The notes: generated from the sequence alone by a model not told the origin. Shown: positions 9,455 through 18,892, counted from the first letter of the stretch. The stretch: DNA of 33,926 bases from Acidobacteriota bacterium (GCA_003165465.1 PLUM01000012.1:1-33926); one strand, 5' to 3'. A program made the numbers and translations.

Positions 9455-11149
9455 TTATTCGCCAGAACCCTTGCCGCTCAGCACCTCGACGTACCCAATG
9501 TGGTTCGACGTGTCGCCGCCCCACCACACGCGATTCGGATTGGTAGGATCGAGTTCGATCCTGCGCATGTCGGATTCGGCATTGGGCACGGAGAATTCGA
9601 GAAAAGTTCCGCTCTTGGGATCGAAGCGGGTGATTTTGTCCGCCGCCTGTTCGCTGAACCATACGCGACCCTGGGGATCACCCACGGCGTCATACGGCGC
9701 TGCGTTCTCGGTGGGAGGATCATAGATCGTCATTTTGCTCGTTTCGTAATCGATCTTCATGAGCTTGCCGGATTCATGCAGGCCCACCCAGATATTTCCG
9801 TGTAAATCCGAGCCCATTCTGCGGGGGATCGAATTGGGGAGGGGTGGCTCGTACTCATCGATTTTCCCCGTCTCCGGATCGAGCCGTCCGATGCGGCTGG
9901 GATCGCGCTCGGCGAACCAGACTCGGCCGTCTCCCGAAATTGCCATCCCGTATCCCTGCGCGCTCTTCTTCGTTTTTACCCAATAAGGAATGGGATAGGA
10001 GACGAACTTTCCAGTGGCCGGATCCAATCCGATGACATGGGTGGTGCCCGCTGCCCAGATCTTTCCACTCTTATCGGCGATGATCGTGTTCGACCCGGCG
10101 CCACCCTGGATCGAATCGGGAACCGGAAAGACGCTGAATTTACTCGTCTTGGTATCGTAGCTTACCCAGCGCCGGTTGTGGCTGACGTCCTGAACCCAGA
10201 TTCTGTCGCCGTCCTGTCCGATGGCGCTGGAAATGCGCGATTTTACGTTTCCGGGGGGCAGCTCAATTTCCGTGAAGGTAAATGTTTTGGGATCGAATTT
10301 GGCGATGCAGCAGCCGTTGCGCTCGGCGACCCAGGCGTTGCCGCGCGGATCCGTAGTCAGGTCGTGCGGGTCGCGCTCCGGATCCCTCGGAAGTTCGAAA
10401 TCCACGGCGACGTAGTTGGCGGTCGCGCCCTGCAGCAAAGCCTTGGGCAAGCGGCTATTGGCGTCCGGTCTTGCATTGGCCATTCCCGGCGCCCCGGAGT
10501 AATTCTTGGTGAGATAGCTGACGACCGCCGCTTCTTCCAGATCGGAGACTTCCTGCATGCCGAGGTCGGCTATATATTCGCGCATGCGGTCGACCGTCGA
10601 TTCCCACTTGGCGCGGTCAAAGCGCAGCAGCACGATGCGCTCGGTTTCGTGGCATTGCGTGCACTTCTCTTGAACGATCTCTTTGCCCTCGCCTTCCACA
10701 AGAGGCGTCTGCGGCTCATGAACCCAAATCTCGACGCCACCTACTTTGCCGGGCCTGCCCGGCCATCCATTCGCCAATGGGGCCGGCTGAGGAGAGGAAA
10801 GCAATAGATCGGCATTTGCCGGCTTACCTGCCGCCACGTTTACCGGCATTGGAGTGCTCTGAAAGCCAGTACCGATTCCCTGCACGGTGTATTTTCCAGC
10901 AGGAAGATTCTTGGCAGTGTACCGCCCCTGAGCCTGACTGATAACCATAAAGGTCAAACGCTTTTCGGAGTTGTAGAGTTTTACATAAGCGCCTGACAGC
11001 GACTGACCGGAAGAGCTTTTTACCACTCCCTCGACAATTCCAGTCGCGTCTGCCTTGGCGCGAGGGGGAGTGCAGAGCAGTACGAAAGCTGCAACGATTG
11101 CGATGAAAATCGCAGGAAATATGCGCTTCAACATTTGTTGGATCCTCAT
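9455..11149 (-). CDS. Exported fusion: carboxypeptidase-regulatory domain, cytochrome c and Vgb/SMP-30-like propeller (copy 1)
   Basis: The 564-residue product starts at 11149 behind AAGGGG; an in-frame ATG at 11134 is an alternative. In order: signal peptide to about residue 33 (ending AKA), a carboxypeptidase-regulatory-like domain at about 35-118 (GIVEGVVKSSSGQSLSGAYV), then a small cytochrome-c domain at about 150-220. The haem motif is CTQCH at 163-167. The rest is a propeller of virginiamycin-B-lyase type with repeated WVAER/WFAER and FDPKT blade signatures. Vgb proteins are metal-dependent lyases that open cyclic depsipeptides, but most relatives have unknown substrates. Haem next to the propeller suggests a redox role, perhaps electron transfer from a periplasmic oxidation. 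Two paralogs are at 13926 and 20814. The molybdenum hydroxylase gene lies directly upstream on the same strand. Confidence 0.87.
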   Translation of the reverse strand: MRIQQMLKRIFPAIFIAIVAAFVLLCTPPRAKADATGIVEGVVKSSSGQSLSGAYVKLYNSEKRLTFMVISQAQGRYTAKNLPAGKYTVQGIGTGFQSTPMPVNVAAGKPANADLLLSSPQPAPLANGWPGRPGKVGGVEIWVHEPQTPLVEGEGKEIVQEKCTQCHETERIVLLRFDRAKWESTVDRMREYIADLGMQEVSDLEEAAVVSYLTKNYSGAPGMANARPDANSRLPKALLQGATANYVAVDFELPRDPERDPHDLTTDPRGNAWVAERNGCCIAKFDPKTFTFTEIELPPGNVKSRISSAIGQDGDRIWVQDVSHNRRWVSYDTKTSKFSVFPVPDSIQGGAGSNTIIADKSGKIWAAGTTHVIGLDPATGKFVSYPIPYWVKTKKSAQGYGMAISGDGRVWFAERDPSRIGRLDPETGKIDEYEPPLPNSIPRRMGSDLHGNIWVGLHESGKLMKIDYETSKMTIYDPPTENAAPYDAVGDPQGRVWFSEQAADKITRFDPKSGTFLEFSVPNAESDMRRIELDPTNPNRVWWGGDTSNHIGYVEVLSGKGSGE

Positions 11150-11334
11150 TGCCCCTTCTGGGGCGATACATTTTTTAGAAATAGAGGCCGCACCCGATCA
11201 CGATAAACTTCGGCGGGGTATATGCCAGCCGCCCGCCAGTGTCACCTGAAATCTGGAAGTCCACTTCGAAATTGCAAAGCGGTCTTCGTCCTTGCCCCGC
11301 AATGAAACACTGCCGGGCAAAATAGAATGCGCCA

Positions 11335-13617
11335 TTACGCAGTGCTGCCGTGAAGCGCGCGCAGGACGCGCTCCGGCGTGAACGGGACCTCGCGCAGGCG
11401 CACTCCAACGGCATCGAAGATAGCGTTGGCAATCGCCGCGCCGGTGGCGATCGACGACGCTTCTCCACCGCCCATCGGCTGCATGGCCGGCTGGTTGATG
11501 AGCACGATTTCCACGTCGGGGACTTCGCTGAACCGGATGATCGGGTAGTTCTGCCAATCGAGGCTCTTCACGCCCGCGGAATCGAAATCGACCTCCTCCA
11601 TTAGCGCGCGGCTGGTGCCCTGAATTACGTTGCCTTCGATCTGATTCCTGAGTCCATCGGGATTCACGATAATGCCGCAGTCGTGCGCCACGGTGACTTT
11701 CTTTACCGTCACTTTGCCGGTGGACTGGTCCACTTCAATTTCAGCCACCTGGGCGACAACTGTACCCGACAAACCCGACAACGCCAGGCCGCGTCCCGTG
11801 GCGAGGTTCTTGCCGCCGCGCTGAGGTGACGGACGGCCCTGCCATTGCGCCTTGCTGGTAGCCGCGTGCAAGACATCGACGATACGCTTGCTGTCGCCCG
11901 CGCCGAGGTGGCGCAGGCGAAATTCCAGCGGATCGGCGCCGGCCGCGGCCGCCATCTCGTCCATTTGGGATTCGGTGGCGAAACAGCGCGCCTGGCTGTA
12001 CGGCGCGCGGAGGTTACACGTACGCAGCGGATTCGCACTCATAATCCACGGAATGCCGGACACCACCGCTTTGCGGTCTTCGAAATTGTACGCGGCGCCA
12101 TCGTTCCCGCCAAGAAACACGCCGTTTTCATCGGGCTTGATGCCGGTCTGTCGCGAGGCGAGCATCGGTGTAAGTCGCGCGTCGGTCCACGGCAGCGTGC
12201 GTTCAGAGTATTCCCAGGCGATGACTTTTCCCTGCGCGTCAACGCCGCTGCGGATGGAAATCAACTGCGGCGGCCCCTTCGGTTCCCAACCGTGCTCGTC
12301 TTCGCGCATCCACTGCACGCGTACGGGTCTTCCCGTGGCGCGCGACATCAGCGCCGCATCTTCCGGCGCGTCGTCCGGTTCCAGGCGCCCGTAGCAGCCC
12401 GAGCCTTCCAGGTAGATGAAGTGAATGTTCTGTTCGTGCAGCCCGAGAAGCCGCGCGACGCCGTTCCGCGTGATAAACGGCGCCTGGGAACCGGACCAGA
12501 TCGTGGCCTTGTCGCCCTGCACATCGGCGACGGCGCACGACGGTCCGATCATGCCGTGCATTTGGAATGGCCAAAAATACGTATTTTCGAATTTCTTCGC
12601 TGACCGCGTCATGGCGCCAGCTGCATTTCCCTTCTCGGTGCCCGCCCGTTCGGCAAAGCTCTTTGTGTTCCGGAGATAGTCGTACATCGCCGCGGGGCCG
12701 GAGGGGAATTGCTTCGGCGGCGCAGACCAAGTGACCTTGAGCGCCTTCGCGGCGCGGATCGCCGCCCATTCGGTCTCCGCCACCACGCCGAGGAAGGAGC
12801 CTTCGCGCACCACCTTAACGATCCCTGGAATCTGCTTGATCGAGGATTCGTCCACGGTGGCGGGCTCTGAGTTTACGACGGGCGGGCGCACAACGCGGCC
12901 GTGCAACATGCCGGGAATCCGCAGATCGGATGAGTATGTAAATTCACCGGTAAACTTTGGAGGAAGATCAAAACGCGGCACCGATGTGCCGACGATCGTG
13001 TAGTCCTTGGGATCTTTCGGCTTGACGTCTGGTGCGACTTTGATGTCCCACTGCTCACCGCTTGCGGAAATTTTCGTCTCGAAACGCTTTCCGCCCACCA
13101 GCGCCGCGTAAGAAACCTTATCCGTACTCCCGGCGACGCTTATGACGCCGTCATTCACAATCATCTGCTCGGCCGGAACGCCCAAGTTCGCCGAGGCGCG
13201 CTTGATTAGCTCGTGCCGCGCAGCCGCGGCTGCCTGTCGCATCTGAGGTCCCGCGCGCTCAAGCGTCCGGCTGGCGGACGTGCGGCCCTGGTCCACGGAT
13301 TTGTCGGTGTCGCCGATCTGCATCCGAATTTTTGAAACCGGAATGTCGAGTTCTTCCGCGACGATTTGGCCTAGCGCCGTGCCGGTGCCGGTGCCGAGAT
13401 CGACTTTGCTGGTGAAAACGCTGACGGTGCCGTCCGGTGCAACGGCGATCCAAGAATCGAGTTCGTTCGGGGAGAGGCCCCCGGCGTTCGAAATAGGCGT
13501 GCCCCCCTGCATTCCTTGCGCAAGAAGCCTGGACACAGGTCCGAATAAGTTAAAGCTTACGATGAGCACGCCCGAGCCCTTCAGAAGATCTCTACGGGAA
13601 ATCGCCTTGAATGTCAT
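11335..13617 (-). CDS. Molybdopterin-binding subunit of an xanthine-dehydrogenase-family hydroxylase (IorB-like), Tat-exported
   Basis: The 760-residue protein starts at 13617 with AGAGGA about 8 nt upstream. It has a twin-arginine signal (ISRRDLLKGSG, residues 6-16, and a hydrophobic stretch). The body matches the isoquinoline 1-oxidoreductase beta-type large subunit: QGRTSASRT near 110-118, CYGRLEPDDAPEDAA near 408-422, VRVQWMREDEHGWEP near 432-446, and GGGEAS with the catalytic Glu at 719. Such subunits carry a molybdopterin-cytosine cofactor and hydroxylate N-heteroaromatics or oxidise aldehydes using water. Length is normal. The usual small 2Fe-2S partner is not adjacent and is absent from the window, so electrons must leave through a partner encoded elsewhere; the adjacent cytochrome-c fusion is a candidate acceptor (inference). 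A divergent promoter region separates it from the second cytochrome-Vgb gene. Confidence 0.92.
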   Translation of the reverse strand: MTFKAISRRDLLKGSGVLIVSFNLFGPVSRLLAQGMQGGTPISNAGGLSPNELDSWIAVAPDGTVSVFTSKVDLGTGTGTALGQIVAEELDIPVSKIRMQIGDTDKSVDQGRTSASRTLERAGPQMRQAAAAARHELIKRASANLGVPAEQMIVNDGVISVAGSTDKVSYAALVGGKRFETKISASGEQWDIKVAPDVKPKDPKDYTIVGTSVPRFDLPPKFTGEFTYSSDLRIPGMLHGRVVRPPVVNSEPATVDESSIKQIPGIVKVVREGSFLGVVAETEWAAIRAAKALKVTWSAPPKQFPSGPAAMYDYLRNTKSFAERAGTEKGNAAGAMTRSAKKFENTYFWPFQMHGMIGPSCAVADVQGDKATIWSGSQAPFITRNGVARLLGLHEQNIHFIYLEGSGCYGRLEPDDAPEDAALMSRATGRPVRVQWMREDEHGWEPKGPPQLISIRSGVDAQGKVIAWEYSERTLPWTDARLTPMLASRQTGIKPDENGVFLGGNDGAAYNFEDRKAVVSGIPWIMSANPLRTCNLRAPYSQARCFATESQMDEMAAAAGADPLEFRLRHLGAGDSKRIVDVLHAATSKAQWQGRPSPQRGGKNLATGRGLALSGLSGTVVAQVAEIEVDQSTGKVTVKKVTVAHDCGIIVNPDGLRNQIEGNVIQGTSRALMEEVDFDSAGVKSLDWQNYPIIRFSEVPDVEIVLINQPAMQPMGGGEASSIATGAAIANAIFDAVGVRLREVPFTPERVLRALHGSTA

Positions 13618-13780
13618 TGTCGACGTTCCTCTCTGAAACGTTTCCTCGCGCGGCCATAATATTCCGGTTCATAAGGAGCGAAGAGAAACGGAATTTTCAT
13701 CCCTGGCGACTCCTCGCTACTTGGTATGAAGGCATCGGCGGAGTTGGCAACAACTACTCAGCGGGTATGATAATCCCAAA

Positions 13781-13806
13781 CCTGCCGAAATAACCTGCCG
13801 AAATAA
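13781..13806. repeat. Perfect 13-bp tandem repeat in the divergent promoter region
   Basis: CCTGCCGAAATAA occurs twice with no gap (13781-13793 and 13794-13806), ending 3 nt before a possible -35 element. Placed between the divergent hydroxylase and cytochrome-Vgb genes, it could be a regulator-binding site. Confidence 0.6.
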
Positions 13807-13809
13807 TCC

Positions 13810-13838
13810 TTGACCTGTAAAATAGCGCCTCCTAATAT
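13810..13838 (+). promoter_or_regulatory. Candidate sigma-70 promoter of the second cytochrome-Vgb gene
   Basis: TTGACC (13810-13815) and TAATAT (13833-13838) are separated by exactly 17 nt, about 85 nt upstream of the chosen start at 13926. The tandem 13-mer lies immediately upstream. This is a sequence match only. Confidence 0.4.
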
Positions 13839-13925
13839 GATTGGAGATGGACTTTTTGCGGGTATTTCCCTTTGAACTCATTGCCCGAATGAAATATGAA
13901 TTCTATCAAGGACCGAGAAGTTCCC

Positions 13926-15641
13926 ATGCGAGCATCAGGGTTATTTCTGACGATAGTCGCGACCGTAGCTGCTTTGCTATTTCACCCCGCGATTTCGCGG
14001 TCGGATGTCGCCAAGAGCGAAGCCTCGGAATCCCTCACCGGACAAGTTACCTCGACCGAAGAGGGTGCCATGGAGGGAGTGCTCGTCAGTGCCAAGAAAG
14101 TGGGCTCGACGATTTCCGTGACGGTGGTGAGTGACGAGCATGGGCGTTACCGCTTCCCCGCAGGCAGGCTGGAGCCAGGGCACTACGCGCTTCGAATCCG
14201 GGCGGGCGGATATGACCTGGATAGCCCGAGCTCAGTTGACATTCCAGCCGAAAAAGGTGCGTCGGTCGATATCAAACTCCGCAAAACAAGTAATCTTGCC
14301 TCGCAACTCACGAATTCGGATTGGCTCGCAAGCTTCCCCGGAACTCCCGAGCAAAAAGCTTCCGTCCAGAACTGCTCACATTGCCATACGTTTGAGCGGA
14401 TCGTCCGGTCGACTCACGATACAGATGAATTCATCGGGGTGCTGGAGCGGATGTCGCGGCACACGCCGGAATCGTTTCCTCTGATGGTGCAGCCGGATGG
14501 CCCCGGACGCCTGGGCGGCGGTGAAATGAATACCGACCAGGAGGCGCAACTTCAGGCGAATCGGGAAAAGCAAGCTGCGTATCTCGCCACCTTGAACCTA
14601 AGTTCCGTTGAGCAGTGGGCGTATCCGCTCAAGATCGCACCACGGCCGAAGGGCAAGGCGACGCAGGTGATTATCACGGAATACGATCTGCCCAAGCAAA
14701 CGCGACAGCCGCACGATGTGATCGTCGATTCGGAAGGCACGGTTTGGTATGCCAGCTTCGGGGAAGCCATTCTGGGGAAGCTCGATCCTAAGACGGGCAA
14801 GGTGACGGAATACCCAATGCCGATACTGAAGCCCGGCCGCATTATCGGAAACCTGGATTTGGAATTTGACGAGGACCAGAATTTGTGGGTCGCCATGACG
14901 TTCCAGGGAGCGGTCGCCAAATTCGATCGGAAAACGGAGCAAATCAAAATCTACAAACTTCCGGCTGAAATGGACGGGGATTACCGGGAGTTCACATTCG
15001 TGAGCCCGAATCACAGCAAGGTCGACGGCAAGGTGTGGGTCAACGATTCGGGAACGTATACGATTCTGCGGCTGGATATTGCGTCAGGCAAATTCGAAAC
15101 CTTCGAGCCGTTTCCTACTTCGCGGCCCACTCTTTATCAGGTCTCTTCCGACGTGCAAAACAACGCTTATTTTACGGTTATGGGGCGTGAGGACATCGGA
15201 AAAATCGATGCGAAGACGGGGAAAATTACGACGTATCCGACGCCGACTCCCAATTCGGCGCCGCGGCGCGGATCGTTGGACGCCCAGGGTCGCTTCTGGT
15301 TCGGGGAAAACCGGGGGAACAAGATCGGGATGTTTGACCCGAAGACGAACAAAATCCAGGAATGGGAGGCACCCACATCGTTTTACATGCCGTACGACGT
15401 AACGACGGATAAGAAAGGTGATACCTGGGCCGTGACGGAATTCAGCGATACTGTATTGCGGCTCAATTCAAAAACCGGGCAGTTCACGGACTATCTCATG
15501 CCCCGCGAAACGAACATGCGCCGTGCGTTCGTGGATGATTCAGGCGAGCAAGTGAAGTTCTGGGTGGGCAATACGCACTTGGCCGGCATCATCCAGGTTG
15601 AGCCGCTTGACAGGCCAGCTGTCGCGACGGCTACCAAGTAG
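13926..15641 (+). CDS. Exported fusion: carboxypeptidase-regulatory domain, cytochrome c and Vgb-like propeller (copy 2)
   Basis: I chose the ATG at 13926, which begins a clean signal peptide (MRASGLFLTIVATVAALL, cut near residue 26) and has GAGAAG about 6 nt upstream. The ATG at 13896 would add ten polar residues. The product is 571 residues. A regulatory-like Ig domain spans about 36-120. The cytochrome-c motif CSHCH is at 150-154 (His axial; the distal ligand is probably a Met in 175-220, such as M176, M187 or M201). The Vgb-type propeller occupies about 235-560 with repeated LDPKTGKV, WFGEN and FDPKTNK blades. It resembles the genes at 11149 and 20814 in order of domains, but the sequences have diverged well. 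The gene is divergent from the molybdenum hydroxylase, which suggests shared control. Function and substrate are unknown. Confidence 0.88.
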   Translation: MRASGLFLTIVATVAALLFHPAISRSDVAKSEASESLTGQVTSTEEGAMEGVLVSAKKVGSTISVTVVSDEHGRYRFPAGRLEPGHYALRIRAGGYDLDSPSSVDIPAEKGASVDIKLRKTSNLASQLTNSDWLASFPGTPEQKASVQNCSHCHTFERIVRSTHDTDEFIGVLERMSRHTPESFPLMVQPDGPGRLGGGEMNTDQEAQLQANREKQAAYLATLNLSSVEQWAYPLKIAPRPKGKATQVIITEYDLPKQTRQPHDVIVDSEGTVWYASFGEAILGKLDPKTGKVTEYPMPILKPGRIIGNLDLEFDEDQNLWVAMTFQGAVAKFDRKTEQIKIYKLPAEMDGDYREFTFVSPNHSKVDGKVWVNDSGTYTILRLDIASGKFETFEPFPTSRPTLYQVSSDVQNNAYFTVMGREDIGKIDAKTGKITTYPTPTPNSAPRRGSLDAQGRFWFGENRGNKIGMFDPKTNKIQEWEAPTSFYMPYDVTTDKKGDTWAVTEFSDTVLRLNSKTGQFTDYLMPRETNMRRAFVDDSGEQVKFWVGNTHLAGIIQVEPLDRPAVATATK

Positions 15642-15962
15642 CGTAACCAAAATAAGAGATCTCTGGTCACTGCCGGCGGAAGGCGCCCGAAAGGGACCTG
15701 ATCCGCGGGAAGCTTTTCCACATCGGAGGTCAAGTTCCATTTCTTTAGAGTTGCAATCCCTGATTCGGTCTCTAGATAGGCTTCGAGATCCCGCGCAGTC
15801 TGTTCTTCCATGACACAGTATCTCGGTTGCTTTCACAACGAATCGGCAGCCGCGGCTTTTCCATCGCCGAACGTCGCAGGGTTGAATCCGCGTTTTCGAC
15901 CTTCGTGAACACAATCCTGGAACAGTGGGAGGTCTGCGATGGCCTCCTATCCGCTAGGGAAG
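15642..15962. other. 321-nt gap between convergent genes
   Basis: No clear terminator with a T run was seen for either convergent gene. A minus-strand frame from an ATG at 15811 reads about 66 plausible residues in this gap (EEQTARDLEAYLETESGIA) and then runs 150 nt antisense into the cytochrome-Vgb gene. It has no good ribosome site, so I do not call it. Confidence 0.4.
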
Positions 15963-17309
15963 TTACCGGCTGCTCGGGTGGACCGGGATCGCGGGACCGG
16001 GCTTCGGGCCCGTGTATTTAAGTATCCAAATTCCCTGACTGCGGTCAGACATGTAGATGTAGCCCCGCGTATCCACCACAACCTCGGCGCCATTGGAAAT
16101 AGGTACTTCGCCATTTGGGCCCATTAGTTCCTTCTTAGTCGTATTCGGCGGAATGAAGTAACCGATCTCTTTTGGCAATCGGGCATCCGAGATGTCAAAC
16201 ACGCGCAAACCCGCATTGGTGTAAGTCATGTAAATGATGTTATCCGAATGATCCACGTTGGGATTGTGGAACAGCATGTTCACGTTGTGCGCGCCGAAAC
16301 CCTCGCTCCTTTCGCAAAAGTCCTTGTACGGTGCGTCGGGGGGCGGAACGGGAACGGGGAAAAACGACAAAATCTTGGGTTTGGCAGGGTCCGCGACATC
16401 GATTAAGGAAGCCTGGCTCGGTCCATCCGCGCAACCCCCTTCGGAGTTTGTCTCCACAATTTTCCGGCTCGGAAATGGCAGCACGGTATGGACAGCGAAA
16501 AGGAGATGGTACGGAGGATCAAACGATAGTTCGCTGACCTCCTTGGGATTGCGCACGTCGCTGATGTCCAGGATTACCATCTTATTGTCAAAACCAAGAT
16601 AGGCGAGATTGTCCACGATCACGGGAGGTCCGTGCAGGCCATGGCCATGTGGCCAAGCGGCATTGAGCGCGTTCGGGTCCGGCAACTTCAGTTCCGGCAG
16701 CGCCCAGCGCGAGACTTCGAGCGCATGTGCAGGATCGGAAATGTCCACGATCTCAAAAATATTTCCAGAGTAGCCGTTGGCACCCGCGGAAAGATACATG
16801 TAGCGGCCGCCCTGGTAGCCGTTGCGATGAGTGCCGAGGCCGCCGGTATGGTAGTGGCCGAGCAGTGACGGATGCACGGGATCGGCCAGGCTCCAGATCA
16901 GCACGCCGTCATCCCACGGTTTGGTGGGATCCGTGTCGCCACCCCCCTGGGAACGCTCCAGCCCCGTGATCATCTTTCCATCGGCGATGTCCACTTGCAC
17001 GGTGCGGGTATTCTTGGGACCCGGAATCCAGTTGAGGACGGTTGGATCGGCAGGATTCGTGATATCCAGGACGGCCCATCCACGATCGTTCTGTGCGCCC
17101 GCGTACATGTACCAGTGGCCGTTTGCCTGCTGGATCGACATTTTGAACGGGATGTGTCCATCGACGTCCGTGAAGCTGACGAACTCAACATTTTTTGCGT
17201 AGGCTCCCTTCGGGAGCGGCCTGGGCTTTACACTCTGGGCAGAGGCCAATGGGAAAGTCGCCAGCGTAAGTGCAACTGCCCCTAAGAATCCGATCTTTGC
17301 ATTCTTCAT
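15963..17309 (-). CDS. Exported LVIVD-repeat beta-propeller protein (copy 1)
   Basis: The ATG at 17309 is preceded by GGGAGG with 6 nt spacing and begins a standard signal peptide (MKNAKIGFLGAVALTLATF, cut after ASAQ). The frame is open for another 73 codons upstream, but that part looks non-coding. The 448-residue product carries repeated blade motifs of the LVIVD family: GWAVLDITNPADP, FEIVDISDPAHA, MVILDISDVRNP, LIDVADPAKP and LRVFDISDARLP. The repeats predict a propeller; proteins of this group are secreted and mostly uncharacterised. A conserved Cys pair (GGCADG and KDFCERS) is shared with the neighbour and may form a disulfide. The gene lies about 160 nt downstream of its paralog on the same strand, probably in one transcript. 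Confidence 0.88.
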   Translation of the reverse strand: MKNAKIGFLGAVALTLATFPLASAQSVKPRPLPKGAYAKNVEFVSFTDVDGHIPFKMSIQQANGHWYMYAGAQNDRGWAVLDITNPADPTVLNWIPGPKNTRTVQVDIADGKMITGLERSQGGGDTDPTKPWDDGVLIWSLADPVHPSLLGHYHTGGLGTHRNGYQGGRYMYLSAGANGYSGNIFEIVDISDPAHALEVSRWALPELKLPDPNALNAAWPHGHGLHGPPVIVDNLAYLGFDNKMVILDISDVRNPKEVSELSFDPPYHLLFAVHTVLPFPSRKIVETNSEGGCADGPSQASLIDVADPAKPKILSFFPVPVPPPDAPYKDFCERSEGFGAHNVNMLFHNPNVDHSDNIIYMTYTNAGLRVFDISDARLPKEIGYFIPPNTTKKELMGPNGEVPISNGAEVVVDTRGYIYMSDRSQGIWILKYTGPKPGPAIPVHPSSR

Positions 17310-17467
17310 CGCCATCCTCCCGTATTGCAATTCGTGCGGTGCGGGTCTTTCCATTTTGCATTTTCTAATCGGCATAATTTCGGGCTGCATCCCATTCTGC
17401 CGCGGATAGAGATCAATATTGAGAAGCGCCGCCGTCGAACCAATACTTCCATCCATCGGGAATGACG

Positions 17468-18832
17468 TCACTTCGCCGTTGGCGCGGGTTCTCCTTTGCC
17501 GGTGTAGCGCAGGACGTACAGGCCCCACTGTTTGTCGGTGACGAAGATGTTGCCGCGCGTGTCGACCAGAACGTCTTCGGTCTGGGTGACGAGCTTGGTC
17601 TTCGGCATGACGCCGATACGCTTGGTGGGTTGCGGCGGGATAAACCAGCCGACTTCCTGCGGCATCCGGGGATCTTCAATATTGAAAATGCGCAGCCCGG
17701 CGTTGAAGTAGGTGAGGTAGATCAGGTCGCCCTGCTTTTCGACATCGGGCAGGTGATACTCGAGGTTCGTGTTGTGCGGACCGAAGCGGCCGCCCTTGTC
17801 GCAAAAATTTTTGTATGGCGCGTCTTTTGGTGGCACCGGCAGCGGGAACATGGACATCAGGCGCGGGCGAGCGGGATTCTTGATGTCGATCATGGCGACA
17901 TGATCCAGCGGGTCGGTGTCGCAGTTCTCCGAACTGGTTTCCGAGTGGGAGAACAGAAGCGGCTTGCCGGGAATTTTCAAGACATCATGGACGCCTTGTT
18001 GCCCGGCGAGAATGAACGGCGGACTCATGGTCAGGCGGCCGATTTGCTTCGGGTGCGCGATGTCGCTGATGTCGAGAAGGATGATCGCGGGGCCATAACC
18101 CAGATAGGCGATGTCGCCGTCGATGTAGGCGGGGCCGTGATATCCGGGATTGGTGGGCGAGGGGCTGCTGTTGTCGACGATGGGCGGTTCGCCTTCTTTT
18201 TGTCCCGGGAGCCACCAGCGCGAGACCTCCTTGGGATTTTTCGGATCGCTGATGTCCAGGAAAACGAGAATGTTGCCTCTGTAACCAGGCATATTCGCCG
18301 AGACGTTGACGTACTTGCCGCCTGGATACCCGATGCGGTGCACGCCGAGGCCTCCCGTCTTCCAGCGAGAGAGCTCCTTCGGATTGACTGGATCGCTGAT
18401 GTCCCAGATGATCAGGCCCTCGTCAAAGGGCTTGCTGGCGTCTCCGCCCCAACTGGGATAAAGCTGCTCCATCGCGGTGATCATGATGTTGTCGTGCAAC
18501 TCCATCTGAATGGTGAACGTGTTGTCGGGGCCGGGAATGTGCTTGACGACTTTGGGATTGGCGGCGGCGGTGACGTCGACGATCGTCCAGCCGCGCTCCC
18601 ACAGGTGCCCCATGTAGAGGTACCATTTTTCGCCCACGCGCTTGATCGCCATCTTGAATGCGCCGTGGCCGTTCAATTCGCTGTAACCGATCGGCTTCAC
18701 GTTGCTTGCTTCCCAGCCGGCGGGAATTTTGTCGGCAGACGCGCGGCGCGAAAAGGGAAGCGCAAAGAGCGCCGTCAGGATTGCTGTGCCGAAAATTATC
18801 CGCCAAAACGAAGTTATAATTGCCCAATTCAT
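17468..18832 (-). CDS. Exported LVIVD-repeat beta-propeller protein (copy 2)
   Basis: The start at 18832 has GGGAGA 5 nt upstream; an earlier ATG at 18892 does not. A membrane-type signal (IITSFWRIIFGTAILTALFA) ends near residue 33 after RRASA. The 454-residue product has LVIVD blade motifs (GWTIVDVTAAANP, LIIWDISDPVNP, LVFLDISDPKNP, IILLDISDIAHP, MIDIKNPARP, LRIFNIEDPRMP). It aligns along its full length with the next gene, including PPKDAPYKNFC and the PHNTNLEYH segment. So this is a duplicated pair that has diverged considerably. The role is unknown; repeated HG/HT residues in conserved loops could bind metal, which is inference. Confidence 0.88.
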   Translation of the reverse strand: MNWAIITSFWRIIFGTAILTALFALPFSRRASADKIPAGWEASNVKPIGYSELNGHGAFKMAIKRVGEKWYLYMGHLWERGWTIVDVTAAANPKVVKHIPGPDNTFTIQMELHDNIMITAMEQLYPSWGGDASKPFDEGLIIWDISDPVNPKELSRWKTGGLGVHRIGYPGGKYVNVSANMPGYRGNILVFLDISDPKNPKEVSRWWLPGQKEGEPPIVDNSSPSPTNPGYHGPAYIDGDIAYLGYGPAIILLDISDIAHPKQIGRLTMSPPFILAGQQGVHDVLKIPGKPLLFSHSETSSENCDTDPLDHVAMIDIKNPARPRLMSMFPLPVPPKDAPYKNFCDKGGRFGPHNTNLEYHLPDVEKQGDLIYLTYFNAGLRIFNIEDPRMPQEVGWFIPPQPTKRIGVMPKTKLVTQTEDVLVDTRGNIFVTDKQWGLYVLRYTGKGEPAPTAK

Positions 18833-18864
18833 CGATTCTCCCGTCTTGTGGAATATGCGCGTTG

Positions 18865-18892
18865 ATACTAATTGCGCGGGCTGGAAGTGCAA
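18865..18892 (-). promoter_or_regulatory. Candidate promoter of the LVIVD pair
   Basis: On the minus strand TTGCAC (18892-18887) and TAGTAT (18870-18865) are 16 nt apart, about 32 nt upstream of the start codon at 18832. Placement and spacing fit a sigma-70-type promoter; no other support. Confidence 0.35.

Noticed and set aside
11845-12603. 252-codon plus-strand frame
   Set aside because: Antisense to the molybdenum hydroxylase gene.
15491-15811. 106-codon minus-strand frame
   Set aside because: The first part looks protein-like, but it has no ribosome site and runs 150 nt antisense into the fusion gene.
17462-18865. 467-codon plus-strand frame
   Set aside because: It lies antisense to the LVIVD copy 2 gene, whose repeats, signal peptide and ribosome site are clear. 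High GC removes stops from the opposite strand.
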